Shown here: positions 30,724 through 42,659 of the stretch, in pieces
Position numbering within the stretch: position 1 is the stretch's first letter
Layout of the letters: every line of letters starts with the position of its first letter
Position numbers and translations under genes: made by a program
The notes under the pieces: generated by a model
What the model was told of the DNA's origin: nothing
Database searches by the model: none
Seen by the model: only the letters and a program-made list of their open reading frames with translations
Source: Okapia johnstoni
Taxonomy: Eukaryota > Chordata > Mammalia > Artiodactyla > Giraffidae
Assembly: GCA_024291935.2 (NCBI GenBank)
Contig: CM044309.1
Span: forward strand, 32,884,001-32,948,000
DNA length: 64,000 nt
Direction of reading: 5' to 3'

Positions 30724-30943
30724 TGAGACTTTCCAGGTGGCACTAGTGGTAAAGAATCCACCTGCCAATGCAGGAGACATAACAGACATGAGTTTGATCC
30801 CTGGGTCAGGAAGATCCCCTGGAGGAGGGCAAGGCAACCAACTCCAGTATTCTGCCTGGAGGATCCCCATGGACAGAGGAGCCTGGCAGGCTACAGTCCA
30901 TAGGGTCGCAAAGAGTTGGACATGACTGAAGCGACTTAGCATG
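30724..30943 (+). mobile_element. Bov-tA SINE
   Basis: From GAGACTTTCCAGGTGGCACTAG to CATGACTGAAGCGACTTAGC. It carries the ACATAACAGACATGAG insertion also seen at 5376, suggesting the same subfamily. Confidence 0.93.
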
Positions 30944-32902
30944 TAAGCAACCTTTTCTTACCACTAAATAACTGCATCTTTTAGATTGCAACAGAAGAAA
31001 ATGATTCAGAAAAGAAATATTGACAGGTGACTTCACTTATGCAAAAGTTCCTTTGCAACAGGTATAGCCAACTATAGCTGAAAATAATTATTTTTAATGG
31101 AATAGCTCCAATCATTTTTGGACACAAGTCTGAATGGGATATGGACTCCTGGACTATCACCCTTTAGGTCACTGAAGCAAGAACAGGAGAAGAATCTGGA
31201 GAGTAATGCTAATTATTTCAGCAAATCTGTACCAAGAACCTAATAATACAAGGCAATCGGCCTAATATTCAAAGACAAACACCTAGACTGTCTCCTCAAT
31301 GGAGACAGCAGACCTCAAAACTAGACGGTAATTTCCTGTTTTCCGCCTGTGATATTTAAGGTAGGCTTATTGCTTTACAAACAAATCCATAAGTGTAATG
31401 CCTCCAAACAATAGTTTTGTTTTCTCTAACTTTACAGTCCAGTGTTGAGTTTTTTTCCGCGTCACCCTCTGTACATGGTGGGCCCAGCTGTGGGCCAAGC
31501 CTCCCTTTGTGGCTCCTCCTTCCCCTCTTCTCCAGTCGGTCCTGGGGGAGGAAAGAGTGACAGCAAACTTGTGGGTGAGTTTTCATGACAGTCTTAGAGA
31601 AAGAACATATTTGTACTCCAATTTCATTAGTTAAAACTCAGTCATGTGGCCACAGTTAACAGCAGAGGGTGCACAAAGTAGTCGCGCGCCTAGGAGGAAA
31701 AGGAAATGAGTTATAGAGAACACATCACAGTTTCATTTGTTATTTCAAAACATGGAAATTGCCCCTGCTGTTGGTAGAATCTTGGCGATAAGCCTTTACA
31801 TATTACTGTTGGCTTTGTTGATTTATTTATGAGGAAACGTCACCGAGCCAAAGATAATAAAAAGAAACAAAGATATCTTGAGGCAGTCATAAGAATGTTT
31901 GAAATGGCATCTTTGAATTCGTTTGTCCTGTTTCTCATTATTTATTATGTTAAGGAAAAGTTAAGCATCCCTTATATTCTCTTTTAAATATTACTTTTCT
32001 GGGGCCTCCCAGTTAGTTTTTCTGGATTTTGTGTAAGTTCATCATCTCTAATCTTTTCTGGCTCTTGACTCTTCATAGGAAATCAGTCATCCTAGAGAAC
32101 AAAGCAGAAGGAAATCTAAGTATGTTATAATGAAGTAGGAGGTTCATCGGCCAGATTATCTTAATTAAATGTCTCCAAAAACGAGACTGCTGAGACAAAC
32201 TATTGTCTGGAACTTGAATGAATAATATGCCTTACATAGGTATACTGGCTTTATTTTGTTGGATTTTTCCCCTCAGATTTATGTAGATAATATTAGTTAG
32301 AGACAAATTCAGTTCAAAGGTTTGATTATGAATTTTCAGTGAATAATAAAATTCTTTAATTTCTCTTGTATTAAAAAGAAAGTCATTGTATTCGATAAGA
32401 CTGGAAATGAAAACTTCATTCCATGTTTTAGGGGCAAAAAAGGAAAGTAAGAAGCCCATTGCAATACAATTCCGTTTAACTCAGGGTGGCGGTCCCCAAG
32501 GGCACACACTAGCATCCACGCAAATCATGAACAGAGTCTAGCCCAGCATCACCACCCCCACCCCCACCACCCACTGCCTGATAAATCATCATTTTTGACT
32601 ATGTCCACAGCACATGGAGGCCTGTACCCTCCTCTGTCACCACCACCCAAAGACATATTTCAAAGTAAAATTGGCACCAATCATTCTTCTGTAAGTTGAC
32701 AGCCTCAGCTTAGGAAAGTTCTAGCAGAGGAATAAAAGGCAAACTGGTATATTTTAATCTGGAAGGTGTATTTTGTATCCCGGTGTATTGCTGCAGTTCC
32801 CTTGGGTACAAGGAAGTAGCTCAGCCTTGGACGATGCTATGGACCTGTGTGCCAGCCCATAGCATTTACTCAAACAGTAAACTGTGATGTAATGGAGGTT
32901 TA
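30944..32902. other. Unassigned 2-kb stretch
   Basis: No named repeat and no credible open frame. A C-rich patch lies at 32552-32572 and a candidate CTCF motif at 31659. With 33716-35479 this is among the longest repeat-poor sequence here, and it could hold conserved non-coding elements. Confidence 0.45.
31659..31672 (+). promoter_or_regulatory. Candidate CTCF motif
   Basis: ACAGCAGAGGGTGC fits CCASYAGRKGGCRS at 12 of 14 positions. The local context (GTGGCCACAG before, GTCGCGCGCC after) has more CpG than the rest of the window. Motif evidence only. Confidence 0.28.
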
Positions 32903-33045
32903 TAAACGTGCTATTCAAAGCATGGTGCCTCCTGCTTGTTAGAAAAATCTCAGTCCCCTCCCAAGAGTGATTGCATCAAAATCTGTGTTTTGACAAGTTT
33001 GCCAGGTGATCTTCATGCACATAAAATATGGGAATCACTATTCTA
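32903..33045 (-). mobile_element. MER5A (hAT-Charlie) relic
   Basis: ATTCAAAGCATGGTGCCTCC, AAATCTGTGTTTTGACAAG and GCCAGGTGATCTTCATGCAC run in antisense MER5A order. Confidence 0.72.
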
Positions 33046-33591
33046 CAGAGTTCTGTGATCTCTTTGCCACCATTTCATCTCTTATTAATTTCTTAACATG
33101 ATCATCACGTGAAAACTCAATTGTGTTTTCTTGATTACCTCTTTATTAGCATCACTAAGAGGAGCACATCACTAGTTACACAATCCAGCTTGATGAAATA
33201 GGCCTATTAATTAAGGCACAAATGCTTCATCTAGGATTAAACTGTTAATAGTGGATTTCTTTGGTGGAGAAACATATAATTCTTACACACTTTACAAAGG
33301 ATGAAGGATTGTGATAGTGGGGTGGAGGGGCAAAGCCAGTAATCCTGATTTTCTTCAAAATCTACTTGTCCTAAATATTTTTAAATCTTTTATTAAGACT
33401 ACTCAATAATTATAGTCAGCAAAATGGAGTTTTATCTTGTTACTAAAAGTTTACACTCAATTATTAAAGTTATGAAAGCAAAATTATAAACAATTCCAGC
33501 ATACATATTTATTTATTTGATTGGGAAATCCTACAGAATGCAGGGTAAATACCATTTCCACGAAGAATTAATAGAAACTCTATGAGTTACA
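33046..33591. other. Unassigned stretch
   Basis: AT-rich; no gene or repeat recognised. Confidence 0.45.
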
Positions 33592-33708
33592 ATCCACTCC
33601 AGTATTCTTGCCTGGAGAATCCCAGGGACAGAGGAGCCTGGTGGGCTGCCGTCTATGGGGTCGCACAGACTTGGACACGACTGAAGTGACTTAGCAGCAG
33701 CAGCTACA
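33592..33708 (+). mobile_element. BovA SINE, 5'-truncated
   Basis: From ATCCACTCCAGTATTCTTGCC to GAAGTGACTTAGCAGCAGCAG. The motif agttaca flanks it (33585-33591, 33709-33715). Confidence 0.92.
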
Positions 33709-35479
33709 AGTTACATATGCATTTATGCAAACCAATTTATAAATGCCAAGATTAGCAAAACACATTTAAATTTTTTTTAATATTTTGTTGTGATATTTTA
33801 TAGATAGCATTATTCAAAAATTATTGAATTTTTTAAATTTTAATTGGCAAAGGTTATAACCACAACTGTCATCTTTGAGACCTCTTTTCTACCTCTGGAA
33901 GTACAAATCTACAATTAGGATGAATGGACTCTACTCTTTAAAAAATGTGAGAGCAATTATTCTCATGACCGATGAAATCCCGAATGACCTTAAGTGTTCC
34001 CACAATGTATCAAGGACATTTCTTCTGCCAAAAGTGCCAAGAACTTTTCCAAGAATGTCTTATGAAAAAGAGAATTTTCCCACAGTAGAACAGAGGAAAT
34101 GCATGCTGAAAGGCAAGTACTAATAGGCAGTATAAAGCATGTGACCTACTTAATTATGTGCCCTTGGGACATGCAATGTGTTTGCAAAGCAATGAAGGCC
34201 TTCAAGGTCACATATGAGGAACACAAATCAGATGTAAGAAGGACGAGGAAGGAATCCCAGTTACGTGGCATTTTAATGAGATGAAACATCCTCACATCTT
34301 TATAGTTTATGGCTATTGACTGTGACTACAAACCCCCAAGGGAAGGGACAGAAATGCTTATTAAAACAGTGAGAAGCAGGCTGCATGCACAAATGAAGTA
34401 CACTGCCATTGAGCGATATTAACAAAGAATGGAATTGGGCTGTTTTTCCCCCTTAGATTATAAATTTATAAGTAAATGAAATTACATTTTTCTAATCTAA
34501 TGTTTTCTTATTACAATCTTCAGGCCCACTTTGTGGAAAAAGACACAAGGATCATAGTTCCTTGCCAAATTACATTCTTGAAATAAGTGTTCACAAAATA
34601 AAATTCTTAAAAATCTCCCTTATGTAAATCATTACATAGAGACTCAGAAATCCCCAAAGAGCCCCCATGGGTACTGATCCTCTCTGTGTCTCTGATGGCA
34701 CAAAATAATGTGGGCAAAATAGTTGCTTTCTCACAAGTTCAGTGTCTGTATCTCTAATATGGCATTTCCCAAAATGAGTGTGTGCTTTTAATGAATTACA
34801 AATGTACACGCACATATGAAAGATGTGTCTGTGAAGGCAACCCCAGCGATTATAAACGGAACAACTATAATGACTGTCAAAGTCAGCCCAAAGCTCATGA
34901 AATAATAATACCCTGTACTTTGTATTTTTCTCTGAGGAGCCTAGCACACTTTACATGCCTGGAAATGTTTCTCTTTTTAGTAAAAGAGTCCTTTAAAGAC
35001 TATTCCTGAGCATTGAGCGAGATAAATTACATTCATTTCAGCAAACTATTGTGCAATTCTCAGTATTCTATTCACAGTGTATCAAACCATTCTTCCAGGT
35101 GCATTTTTTTATGAAGATGAAGTGAGAACATTTCCTGTTTTTCTTTCAGGCTGTCTTAATTCATCTTGGGCTTCTTATATTTAATTAAAATATTTTTTTG
35201 TAAGTTTTACATTGATCAAAGAGACCAGAGAAGGAAATATATGCTACAGCTGAATTTTAATGCATGAAATATAATCGCAAAGCTTTGCACCTATATGGGT
35301 TTTCCACTCTTCTATATTTAAAAGCCAAATTTTCTAGAGAAAGATTACATTTGTAAAGTTGGACAGACCCTTGTTTAAGTAATGTGCTTTGTACTTGTTT
35401 GCAGGGGGTGAGTTTAAATCAGATTCACTTTATACATAATAAAATTTTTCTTTTTAAGATCAATGAATTTGTATTAATG
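33709..35479. other. Unassigned 1.8-kb stretch
   Basis: No recognised repeat. The 82- and 61-codon plus-strand frames at 33875-34284 overlap each other and carry no domain. The repeat-poor, evenly composed sequence could include conserved non-coding DNA. Confidence 0.45.
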
Positions 35480-36310
35480 TGTTTGTAGTTATGTCATCAC
35501 TACCACAAACAAAATATGTAGTATTTTTATTAGCCCAGAATGTTTCCTCATGTCCCTATGTGGTCACATTCCCCCACTCCCAGACCCTGGCAGTACTGAT
35601 CTATTTTCCACTATTATAGTTTTGCTCTTTTAAGAACACCATATGAGATCATAAAATATGTGGTCATTTGAAGCTGGTTTCTTCCACTGAGCATAATGTT
35701 TTTGAAATTTTCTTATATTGTTGCAGGCATCAGTTCATTCCTTCTTATCACTGAGTGCTATTTCATTGTACGTATGTACCATACTTTGTTTCTTCAGGCA
35801 ACAGTTGATGGGTTGTTTTCAATTTGAATGATGATGAATAAAATTGCTATAAACATTCACATCCAGATCTTAGTTTTGACACATATATTTATTTCTCTTG
35901 GATAAATACATAGGAGTGGGAACGCCAGGTCACGTGTTAAACAGATGTTTAACTTAAAAGTAACTGGTCAACCCATCAACCAGAGTGGTTATGCCATTTT
36001 GTATTTGCACCAGCAATGTTTGAGAATCACAGTTGCTCCCATTTTTGTTCACACTTAACACTATCAATTTTTTATCAAGGCCATTTTAGATATGTAATAG
36101 GATCTCACTACACATATCTTACTGATTTTTAAGAATTATAGGTAGTCTGAAAACAAATCCTTTATCAGACATAGGCTTGTAAATATTTGCTCCCAGTTGG
36201 AGGCTTTTTTTTTTTTCCAATTTTCCTGATAATTTTTTAGAAGAACAGAAACTTTAATTTGATGAAATTTAATTTATTAATTTTCCTCTAATGATCTATG
36301 CTTTCTGCAC
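35480..36310 (-). mobile_element. L1M LINE 3' fragment
   Basis: TGGTTTCTTCCACTGAGCATAA, ACAGTTGATGGGTTGTTTTC, ACATAGGAGTGGGAACGCCAG and TAAATATTTGCTCCCAGTTGG are L1 landmarks in reverse over about 830 bases. Old and broken. Confidence 0.82.
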
Positions 36311-36424
36311 TCATTTTCACTTTCATATGCTCTCAATATTTAAAAACTATCTCTTGAATATTAGCTAAAATAAAACAACTACTATATGTTTCCCTTTCTA
36401 TTTTCAAGTCATCTCATGTCAGGC

Positions 36425-36513
36425 ATGTATTAGCTTCTTATTGCTGTGATAACATAAACCTATGAATTTTTTTGGTTTATAACACACATTTAATATTGTA
36501 TAATTCTTAATGT
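36425..36513 (-). mobile_element. MLT1-type LTR, left part, split by BovB
   Basis: TGTATTAGCTTCTTATTGCTGTG and ATAACATAAACC are the antisense MLT1 end. It stops in AATTCTTAATGT (36502-36513), the left target-site copy. Confidence 0.78.
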
Positions 36514-37167
36514 ATAATTCCCATAACTTCATGGCAAATAGGTGGGGATACAGTGGAAACAGTGGCAGACTTTATTTTTGGGGGGCTCCAAAATCACTGC
36601 AGATGGTGACTGCAGCCATTAAATTAAAAGATGCTTATTCCTTGGAAGAAAAGTTATGACCAACCTAGACAGCATATTAAAAAGCAGAGACATTACTTTG
36701 CCAACAAAGGTCCGTCTAGTCAAGGCTATGGTTTTTCCAGTGGTCATGTATGGATGTGAGAGTTGCACTATAAAGAAAGCTGAGTGCGGAAGAATTGATG
36801 CTTTTGAACTGTGGTGTTGGAGAGGACTCTTGAGAGTCCCTTGGACTGCAAGGAGATCCAACTAGTCTACCTTAAAGGAAATCAGTCCTGAGTATTCATT
36901 GGAAGGACTGATGCTGAAGCTGAAACTCCAATACTTTGGCCACCTGATGCAAAGAGCTGACTCACTGGAAAAGACCCTGATGCTGGGAAAGATTGAAGAC
37001 AGGAGGAGAAGGGGACGACAGAGGATGAGATGGTTGGATGGCATCACTGACTCAAAGGGCATGAGTTTGAGTATACTCCAGGAGTTGGTGATGGACAGGG
37101 AGGCCTGCTGTGCTGCAGTTCATGGGATCGCAAAACGTCGGACATGATGAGCAACTGAACTGAACTG
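36514..37167 (+). mobile_element. BovB LINE, 654-base copy inside MLT1
   Basis: From CCCATAACTTCATGGCAAATAG to GATGAGCAACTGAACTGAACTG. Flanks aattcttaatgt (36502-36513) and aattcttaacgt (37168-37179) match at 11 of 12. The C-terminal ORF2 frame is broken: open pieces are 36656-36865 and 36899-37147, and the frame shifts between them. Confidence 0.95.
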
Positions 37168-37585
37168 AATTCTTAACGTCAGAAGTCCAAAACAACTAGG
37201 CTAAAATCAAGGTGTCAACAGGGCTATGTTCCTTTCTGGAAACTCTTAGAAAGAATCCATTTTATTGTCTTTTACAGCTTCTGGGGACTCCCCACATGCC
37301 TTTGTTGGTGGCCCCTTCCTCCATCGTCAAAGCCAGTAAAAATCTGTCTAGTCCTTTTCACGTTGAATCATTCTGACCTTCTCTTTTATTCCATTTTTAA
37401 GGAGCTGTGACTACACTGGTTCCATCTGAGTAATCCTGAATTACCTCCCTACCTTAAGATCAGCTGATAAACCACCTTAGATCTGTTCATATCCTTAATT
37501 TCCTCTTGCTGTGTAATATAGTCAAAGGTTCTGGAGGTTATAACAAGACATCTTTGTGGGCCATTATCCTTCCTACCTCAGGCAA
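37168..37585 (-). mobile_element. MLT1-type LTR, right part
   Basis: ACTAGGCTAAAATCAAGGTGTC, CTAAGTAATCC-like CTGAGTAATCCTGAATTACC, and GGGCCATTATCCTTCCTACC continue and end the LTR interrupted at 36514. Confidence 0.8.
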
Positions 37586-37689
37586 CTTGGTAAGAAATCA
37601 GACTAAAAGCATCTGTGCTACCATAACTTCTAACCTGTCTTCTTACAGTACTTAAGAGACACACTGCACTGCCCCAATCCATTTGCTTG

Positions 37690-37858
37690 TCTCCCTTCAA
37701 TCCTTAAATTATGAGCTCTTTGAGGAAAGGGACTGGATTTTTTTTTTTAATCTCTGCAGCCCTTACAGAGATAGGCCTGCCATATAAAAGATAGTTAAAA
37801 AATAGTTAATAGTTAATAAATGAATGAATTAATGAATGAACAGATGAACGAATGAAAT
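37690..37858 (+). mobile_element. L2 LINE 3' tail with (TGAA)n end
   Basis: TTGTCTCCCTTCAATCC, GAGCTCTTTGAGGAAAGGGAC and a run of ATGAATGAA-like units to 37858. L2 ends in such tetranucleotide repeats. Confidence 0.7.
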
Positions 37859-37974
37859 TTCTTCAAATCAGCCTGCTGGTCTTGCTCCCATCTGTTTTCA
37901 TCGTGCGGCTTTATGCTAAATGGGTTAAACCTTAGATCTATTGCTTATTTGCTCCATAACTTTGAGTTTCTGGA

Positions 37975-38470
37975 TTCGATTTCTGCTGCAGCTGTAACAG
38001 ATTACCACAAATTTAGCAACTTAAAAGGACATCCATTTATTATTCCACAGTTCTGTAGTTCAGAAGTCTGGAGTGGCTCAGTGGGGCTCTCTGCTTCAGG
38101 TCTCACAAGGCCAAAACCCAGGTGTTGGCCAGGCTCTCATCTGAAGAGGCCTGGGGGAATTCATTTCCTCTTGGTTGTTGGATTGAGGTCCTGGTTGCTG
38201 GCTCTCCACCAGTGTCCACTCTCTGCTCATAGGGGCTGCCCACACACATGGGGCCCCTCTCTCTTTAAAGCTGTGGAAGTAAGGCTGAGTCCCCACTCCT
38301 CAATTCTCTCTGGATTTTGGAATCTGCCCTTTGGAGACGCATGTGATTAGATCAGGTCCATCTGGATAATCTCCATGTCTTAAGGTCAACTGACTTGGGG
38401 CTTTAATTACAGCTGAGAAATCCCTTCACAGCACTACCTAGATTAGTGTCTGATTAAATAACCAGGGAAT
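37975..38470 (-). mobile_element. MLT1-type LTR
   Basis: GCTGTAACAGATTACCACAAA, ACAGTTCTGTAGTTCAGAAGTC, GTGATTAGATCAGGTCCATC and CTGAGAAATCCCTTCACAGC in antisense MLT1 order. Same direction as the LTR ending at 37585 but a different subfamily, so probably an independent solitary LTR. Confidence 0.78.
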
Positions 38471-38689
38471 TGGAATCACGGGATGGCGTGGGACAAGGTG
38501 GGGAAGAATATAAAGATTTCTGTCTACCTGGCTTCTAACTTGACTGAACTATACTTTCCTTCCCTTTTATACAAAGTGAGGGTAGGACTTACCCCTACCT
38601 TGTTTATTGCTATGGGAACTAAATACTATAGTCCATGTAATATGTCTCACACAGATCCTAGACCAAAGTTGAAATTTATAATATACTCA

Positions 38690-38937
38690 TTTTGTAATGT
38701 ACAACACAATTAATATCATTAGCCCTGCTATATGTTATATATGAAAGTTGAGTAAATCCTTAATTCACATCGCAAGAGAAATGTTTTCTTTTTCTTTTAT
38801 TCTGCCTTTATATGAGATGATATTCACTAGACTTGTGATCATTTCATGATGTGTGTAAGTAAAATCATTATGCTGTACACCTTAAATTTATGCAAAGTGG
38901 TTTGCCAATTATATATCAATAAAACTGGAAGGAAAAT
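38690..38937 (+). mobile_element. L1 LINE 3' end
   Basis: TATATGAGATGATATTCACTAG, TCATTATGCTGTACACC and AATTATATATCAATAAAACTGG are the 3' end of an old L1. Confidence 0.78.
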
Positions 38938-39869
38938 ATATATTCATTTTCTTACAAAAGTATATTCATTTCCATGAATATCTACATTGTTTTTCTATTA
39001 TTCTAGAAGCATTATGCAAAATGTGTGCAAAAATAAACTTGCCTATCTTTAATAATTAAAATTGAGTTCACTCTCTGAAACACTATATTTTGAATGAAAA
39101 GTAAAGAACTTTTCCATATAAATTTAGATGTGGTGTTTTACATATCGTTTTTTACATATTTGCAAACTTTGAATAAAATGTTCTAGGCATAATTTTTAGA
39201 AAATCAAATATGTGTTTTACCACCAGTTACCGATTTCCTAGGAAACTCCACTGCTCCAATTCATTTTTATTATTGTGTACTTTCATTATAGGGAAACTAC
39301 TGTTGTGGTTTGCATTTTCTTTATACCAGGAACTAATTTGAACTAACTTAATCTCTTTAATAATCCCATAATTTATTAAAGAATCTTTCTAGGTCTTTGA
39401 TGTGGAAAGACAAATGATCAACAGCTGTTCTCACCAGAGAGTTCCTAACCTCTGACATGGGCTGAGTGAGTTAATCTATAAAGCTGTTGACCTTTTGATA
39501 GCTACTTTGAGGGCTTTTAATAGGTGAAACACTTCTAAAAGAATGAATCGGATATTTCCGTCTCCGAAAATTGCCTCCTGTTCTCCTCAGGCCTTTGGTT
39601 CCTTACTGACTTTGTCTTCCACGTAAAATGAGAAGACAGATAGCTGTGGTTTTCGGTTATTCCCAGTATTCTTCCAATGTTCTATTTCATGAAATGAGTT
39701 TTTTAATAGTGAACAATTCTACTTACATATTAACAGAGAAAAATTCATTTAACACTGTATTTGTGTAAAAATATCCAAGTTAATGCAGAACAAAAATCCT
39801 AATAACTCACCTGGAATCCTTTTCTCCTTTTCTTGTTTTCGTACCTGTTGTTTTATTTTTAGAAGGACA
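38938..39869. other. Unassigned stretch
   Basis: AT-rich; no gene or repeat recognised. Confidence 0.45.
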
Positions 39870-40095
39870 TTTGGTCTACTTACATTCACACAGTTTTTAA
39901 GGCAATTTTCCATTATTTCATTTGGTCTTTAACCACAGCCCCTTTGAGAGGTCAGATGACTGTTATTATCCCTCTTTACCAGTGAGGAAATGGGCTTAGA
40001 GAGGATAATTGACTTGGTTATTTTCATGTTAGCTGGTAAGAAGCCGAGCTCGTCCTCTGATTTTTCATCCTGTGTTCTTTCCTTGATGCAGTGCA
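39870..40095 (-). mobile_element. MIR relic
   Basis: CCTCTTTACCAGTGAGGAAATG, GCTTAGAGAGGATAATTGAC and GTTAGCTGGTAAGAAGCCGAG in antisense MIR order. Confidence 0.78.
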
Positions 40096-41209
40096 CCAAT
40101 TATATTTGAAACATCTCTCAGTTGACAGACTCTCCTTTAGGTGTAAATTATTTAGCCACATGTTAAGCTTTGCTAATTTGTTTTAGCACACTCTATTCTA
40201 AAAAACATTAAAAGTTAGGACTCATACTACAGAAAACATAAAATTTTGTGCATAAGTGTGAAATTTAAAAATTCTATTGTGAGATATGTTATCATTAAAA
40301 ATGCATTTGTTATTATTATCTTCTCGTGGTAAACTGCAATAACTGTTCTCTAAATGCTATGTTTTGATTCTAATTTATACAATTCTAATTTTGAAAATCT
40401 CATTTTTCACCCAAAATTTCACAAAGCTATCTTAGCTATACACTAAGTAGTATCATGCTTTTGTGGGGGAAGTTAATAAAAACTAGACTGACTATTTAAT
40501 TTATCACCCAAATAAAGACACTTTTGAGAGGGAAAGAAATGCTATCAATAATTATGTTGGAAAAAGAGGTATAAAAAAGAGGTATAAACCAGGTTGGGCC
40601 CAAGAACACCAGGATATATGGTCACTCTAATAATAACCCACATAGCCTCCTGATCTCAAAGATTTTCAGTGTCTTGAGTGGTAAGAACATTTTTCTCCAT
40701 TACCTTCCCATGTAGGTGCCTACACTTAAAACTGGGCCTTGCACCTTGTCATCACCCAGTAGTTTCATTTCCAAAATTTTGAAATCCAAAATTTTCCTTT
40801 CCTTCTTCCCCTCTCACTGCCTCACTATTACTGATTCCGCCTTTTGTCCTCCAATTCCTGGACCACCTCTGTTCTTACCACCCATCCACCAGACCGCAGA
40901 CTTGTTTGTCTCCAACCCAGTCATGCCCTATGGGGAGCCGTTGCAGTAAAGCTCTCACTGGAAACTTTGATCTCTTCTACACTGTGCCCTTCCAATGAAC
41001 CCAACTTTTCAGTTCTTCATCCTGAATTATGAAGGATAATAACTTCATATTGTCTCCTCCCTTCGTATCACGAGGCTGGAGGGCATAGCCAAAGAAAGTC
41101 CCCAAACCAAACTCATTTGTTTTGGTTTTTATTTTTCAAGTTCATCCTGTCTGTTAGCATGACCCTTTTCCCTATGTAATAATCCTTTCGTTTATCATTA
41201 ACTAATGTG
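40096..41209. other. Unassigned stretch
   Basis: No gene or named repeat. A direct duplication of AAAAGAGGTATAAA-like units occurs at 40562-40586. Confidence 0.42.
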
Positions 41210-41890
41210 TTTTCTTCCATGCTCCTCAGGAATAAATCAGACATAATTTCTGCCTTCCAGGAGGATAAAAATAGCAGGACAGTCATAGGTTCAAAAAGTA
41301 CAATTAACAATTACAGACATAAAGATATGTTGGATCATAAAGAAAGAACATAAATAGAGAACATGATGAAACAAGCCAGGAAAGATTTCACAGAGGGTTA
41401 CCGATTGAATTAAGACTTGAAAAGTGAATAGGCACTCTCAAGAGGCAAGGGAGTAACACGAAACAATATTCCAGGCAGAAAGAGCTTCATGATCAAAGAC
41501 AGGAAGATATGAAATTGGCTAATGTACTTGGAGGATGGAAGGCACATCTGAATGGCGAACTGTGGAATTCAGATGAGGCTGGAGAAGTGTGGTCACTCTA
41601 CAGAGGACAATGGGGGCCACTGACTAAACAGGAGACTGGTGTGGTCAGTTTTACATTAGAGACTGATCACTTTGGAGGTGAAGTGAAGGATAGACAGGAA
41701 GGAAGGATGTAAGATGTGAGCCTGCGGTAGCAACGAAGTGACTATTACAGATGTTTAGGTGAGAGATGATATGTCTGCATTAAGCCCCTGACCACAAGGT
41801 GGGCAAGGAAGAAAAGGAAAAATGAAAAATTAAGGGTGGAGAGAGTTGGGTTTTGGATTCGCTGCTAAGGAGGACTTAGTGAGGAGACTT
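41210..41890 (-). mobile_element. L2-like LINE, antisense
   Basis: TTCCAGGCAGAAAGAGCTTC near 41470, AACAGGAGACTGGTGTGGTC near 41628 and GTTTAGGTGAGAGATGATATG near 41752 follow the reverse of the old LINE at 4440. No frame intact. Confidence 0.58.
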
Positions 41891-41996
41891 GATGAACCCT
41901 TAGCATCTGATGTGGGTTACTAGACAGAAGAGCAATTAAACAAATGTAAGAAAGGCAAGAGAAGTAATACATTTATGGAAAAGATAATAGAGTTTT

Positions 41997-42102
41997 TACC
42001 CATTCCAGTATTCTTGCCTGGAGAATTCCATGGGCAGAGGAGCCTGACAGGCTACAGTCCATGGAGTCGCAAAGAGTTGGACACTAATGAGCGACTAATG
42101 TA
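41997..42102 (+). mobile_element. BovA SINE, 5'-truncated
   Basis: From ACCCATTCCAGTATTCTTGCC to GACACTAATGAGCGACTAATG. Confidence 0.9.
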
Positions 42103-42659
42103 CATAGACACATTAGGTGCCTGTATAATGAATATCGTACTGAGCTGCCCAAATTCCCCTTCAGGGTTGCAGGATTTACCCTCTGTACTGCTGGGAATGA
42201 GCAGCTTCTCATCCTAGTCAACATATAGATTCACACATCACAACGCTGTATTCCTTTTTAGTTACTGCCCTAATGCTACAGGCAGCCAGCATTCCATGCT
42301 GGTCAGTACAGGGGTATAAAGGTCCAGCCCCTTTCCCCCAACTAGAGACGCTATTGAAGGACCATCCCAGCCTCAGAGCTCCCTGTGAAGTTGCCTCTGG
42401 CTTTCTGAATGCATTACAACGTAACTTCTACTTCCCTCCAAAGGGATTCCTTCTTTCACCTTCTAAAGATATTGTTCCGAAGAGCATTTCCTAACAAATG
42501 GGTACATGCAAATTTTTAGTGTGAATTGTCAGAGACTCTGACCTACAACATTGCCTTAAATTGATGGGACTAGAGGTGTCCTATAGCACCTGAGCCCAGA
42601 ACAGACGATGAGTTTGGGAGAAGATGTTAACTGAGCCCATTGGATGGAATGAGCTCACT
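42103..42659. other. Unassigned stretch
   Basis: Lies between two L2-like segments and may be a separate old insertion; nothing recognised. Confidence 0.4.

Noticed and set aside
32552..32572. C-rich patch as a minus-strand G-quadruplex
   Set aside because: Only three runs reach three or more C; the fourth run needed for the canonical rule is a pair.
37913..38350. 145-codon plus-strand open frame
   Set aside because: Mostly inside the MLT1 LTR at 37975-38470, antisense to it.
36425..38470. Two MLT1 LTRs in the same direction, at first sight a provirus with two LTRs
   Set aside because: They look like different subfamilies, and only 390 bases lie between them, part of which is an L2 tail; independent solitary LTRs are more likely.
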